Positions 63,038-64,000 of a stretch of DNA of 64,000 nt are shown in pieces (position 1 is the first letter of the stretch; the number at the start of each line of letters is the position of its first letter). Made by a program: the position numbers and the translations under genes. This DNA comes from Chitinophagaceae bacterium PMP191F (GTDB lineage Bacteria; Bacteroidota; Bacteroidia; Chitinophagales; Chitinophagaceae). The stretch is taken from contig LGYU01000011.1 in assembly GCA_001302245.1 (NCBI GenBank), positions 1 to 64,000 of the forward strand, written 5' to 3'. The notes beneath the pieces were generated by a model. That model saw nothing but the letters and a program-made list of their open reading frames with translations, had not been told where the DNA came from and made no database searches.

Positions 63038-63535
63038 TCATTGCTGATCCTGCAGGTTATCCAGCTCACCGGACAGTAATTTTTTTACAAGTTCCAGTTT
63101 CTGCAGATAATCTGTTACGGGTAGCTTTTCAGAAAAAGGCATTTCCTCGATCTGTCTTTCAATTTCGTGATAGGGCCACAAAAATTCTCCTGTATCAACC
63201 AGGAAATAGCGGACCGTTCTGCGCAGGGCATTCAAACGCATGCCGTTCAGAAAATTTGGGATGTCTGTAATTTTCAGGTGAAGATTGTCAATAATATGCA
63301 GCAGAATGTTTTTTCTTGCCTCATCGGTAACGATCTCGTTAAGTTGCATGGATATATTTCCATACGCCAGTGGCAGCGATTCCATGGCCAGCAGCTTTTT
63401 GTATTCGTTTAACCACGGTGAGGTATTGCGATATACCTGGTCGATCTCTTCAAACAGTAATAACAACATGCCTTCCACCAGGCTGTCCTGTGCGTGGAAG
63501 CCGTTTCCCTTAAAACAGATAAAGCTGCTGCTCAT
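63038..63535 (-). CDS. Uncharacterised all-helical protein
   Basis: I do not recognise this 165-residue protein. It looks soluble and alpha-helical: no signal peptide, no membrane segment, with long amphipathic stretches such as LLLFEEIDQVYRNTSPWLNE and NILLHIIDNLHLKITDIPNF. It has one cysteine near its N-terminus. The frame is open to 63598, but ATG 63535 (MSSSFICFKG) is chosen because the upstream 21 codons overlap the small frame at 63561 and look non-coding. It lies convergent with rpe and divergent from ssb. Confidence 0.6.
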   Translation of the reverse strand: MSSSFICFKGNGFHAQDSLVEGMLLLLFEEIDQVYRNTSPWLNEYKKLLAMESLPLAYGNISMQLNEIVTDEARKNILLHIIDNLHLKITDIPNFLNGMRLNALRRTVRYFLVDTGEFLWPYHEIERQIEEMPFSEKLPVTDYLQKLELVKKLLSGELDNLQDQQ

Positions 63536-63560
63536 GCTAAATAATGACTGATAAAGGTTT

Positions 63561-63716
63561 ATGTTCGCTAAAATACTTATTCCGCTGCTTTTACTCACCG
63601 GTATTTATATTTTACTCAGTCGTTTACCCAGGTCGGCGGGTAATTATCCCCATTACCTGAAAGGAGTATTGTCCGGATGCCGGGAAAATGTAAATTGCCC
63701 GCCGAAACAATTTTAA
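63561..63716 (+). CDS. Candidate small membrane protein upstream of ssb
   Basis: A 51-codon frame encodes a hydrophobic N-terminus (MFAKILIPLLLLTGIYILLS) followed by a basic, proline-containing tail with two cysteines. It ends 23 bases before the ssb ATG, and an ATAAAGG-like sequence precedes its ATG. A single membrane helix is plausible. There is no recognised homologue, and short frames arise by chance, so this is only a candidate. Confidence 0.3.
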   Translation: MFAKILIPLLLLTGIYILLSRLPRSAGNYPHYLKGVLSGCRENVNCPPKQF

Positions 63717-63739
63717 GTACGCAGCTAAATTTATTAAGT

Positions 63740-64000
63740 ATGATCAAATTACAAGTAATTGGCAACCTGGGCAAAGATTGTGTTACCAACACGGTAAATG
63801 GCAAAAACGTGATTAATTTCAACGTGGCCCATACCGAGCGTTTCCGCGATGCACAGGGCAACCAGAAAGATAAAACCATTTGGGTGGAATGTGCTTACTG
63901 GACAGACCGTACCGGTATTGCTCCTTATCTGCGCAAGGGTACACAGGTATATGTAGAAGGAAGTCCTGAGGTAAGAACATATGCTAAAAATGACGGAACC
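63740..64000 (+). CDS. ssb: Single-stranded DNA-binding protein (cut by window end)
   Basis: The window ends after 87 codons. The visible part is the N-terminal OB fold of SSB: MIKLQVIGNLGKDC at the start, NGKNVINFNVAHTERF in strand 2-3, TIWVECAYWTD, and KGTQVYVEGSPEVRTYA. It binds and protects single-stranded DNA in replication and repair. The disordered C-terminal tail lies outside the window. Confidence 0.93.
   Translation, partial: MIKLQVIGNLGKDCVTNTVNGKNVINFNVAHTERFRDAQGNQKDKTIWVECAYWTDRTGIAPYLRKGTQVYVEGSPEVRTYAKNDGT

Overview
The window reads as chromosomal DNA of a member of the Bacteroidota, most likely the family Chitinophagaceae. The evidence is the promoter type (TTTG, a spacer of about 19, then TAnnTTTG, with little use of Shine-Dalgarno sites), two TonB-dependent receptors with carboxypeptidase-like N-terminal domains, a type IX secretion sorting domain, three LytS/LytTR two-component pairs, a TamB-like protein, DUF4954, DUF4403 and DUF1572 proteins, and a fused ribBA. 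There is no phage, integrase, insertion sequence or CRISPR array. The content is mostly core and metabolic genes with small regulatory islands.

Layout. 0-8.2 kb: an S24-type XRE regulator, a TonB receptor, a small secreted protein, a cupin, a LytTR/LytS pair and a thioredoxin-domain protein. 8.2-22.6 kb: the most unusual stretch. It holds the parts of a probable amidoligase pathway: an ATP-grasp-like protein and a class I glutamine amidotransferase (8.2-10.5 kb), then a RimK/D-Ala-D-Ala-ligase-like ATP-grasp, a GCS2 (YbdK-type) carboxylate-amine ligase and a divergent esterase (19.3-22.5 kb). Between the two halves lie an ethanolamine catabolic set (permease, eutB, a secreted phosphodiesterase, eutC) and two exported hydrolases (an amidohydrolase and an amidase). 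22.6-33 kb: an Oar-like TonB receptor, ribBA and a very large TamB-like protein that has no ATG start. 33-38 kb: a DUF1572 protein, gamma-glutamyltransferase, initiator tRNA, era and der.

38-49.4 kb: a T9SS-exported surface protein, a DUF4954 left-handed beta-helix protein, glmS, an S9 peptidase and mgtE. 49.4-64 kb: a SET-domain protein, a DUF4403 lipoprotein, a second LytS/LytTR pair, a possible small RNA unit, an AlkD-like protein, a bestrophin, an ECF sigma factor overlapping a membrane protein, a third LytTR/LytS pair, a beta-propeller protein, a TPR lipoprotein, rpe, and ssb cut by the right edge.

Two cross-cutting patterns stand out. Many intergenic gaps carry a family of degenerate, text-like repeat words (for example GGTACAAGGTGCAAGG, GTCCGGAAGACCGGAAGTC, TATAACCTATAACTTAAAAC). 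Several genes have the -7 promoter box 4-6 bases from the start codon, which implies leaderless or nearly leaderless mRNAs. All functions are read from sequence alone; no database search was run.
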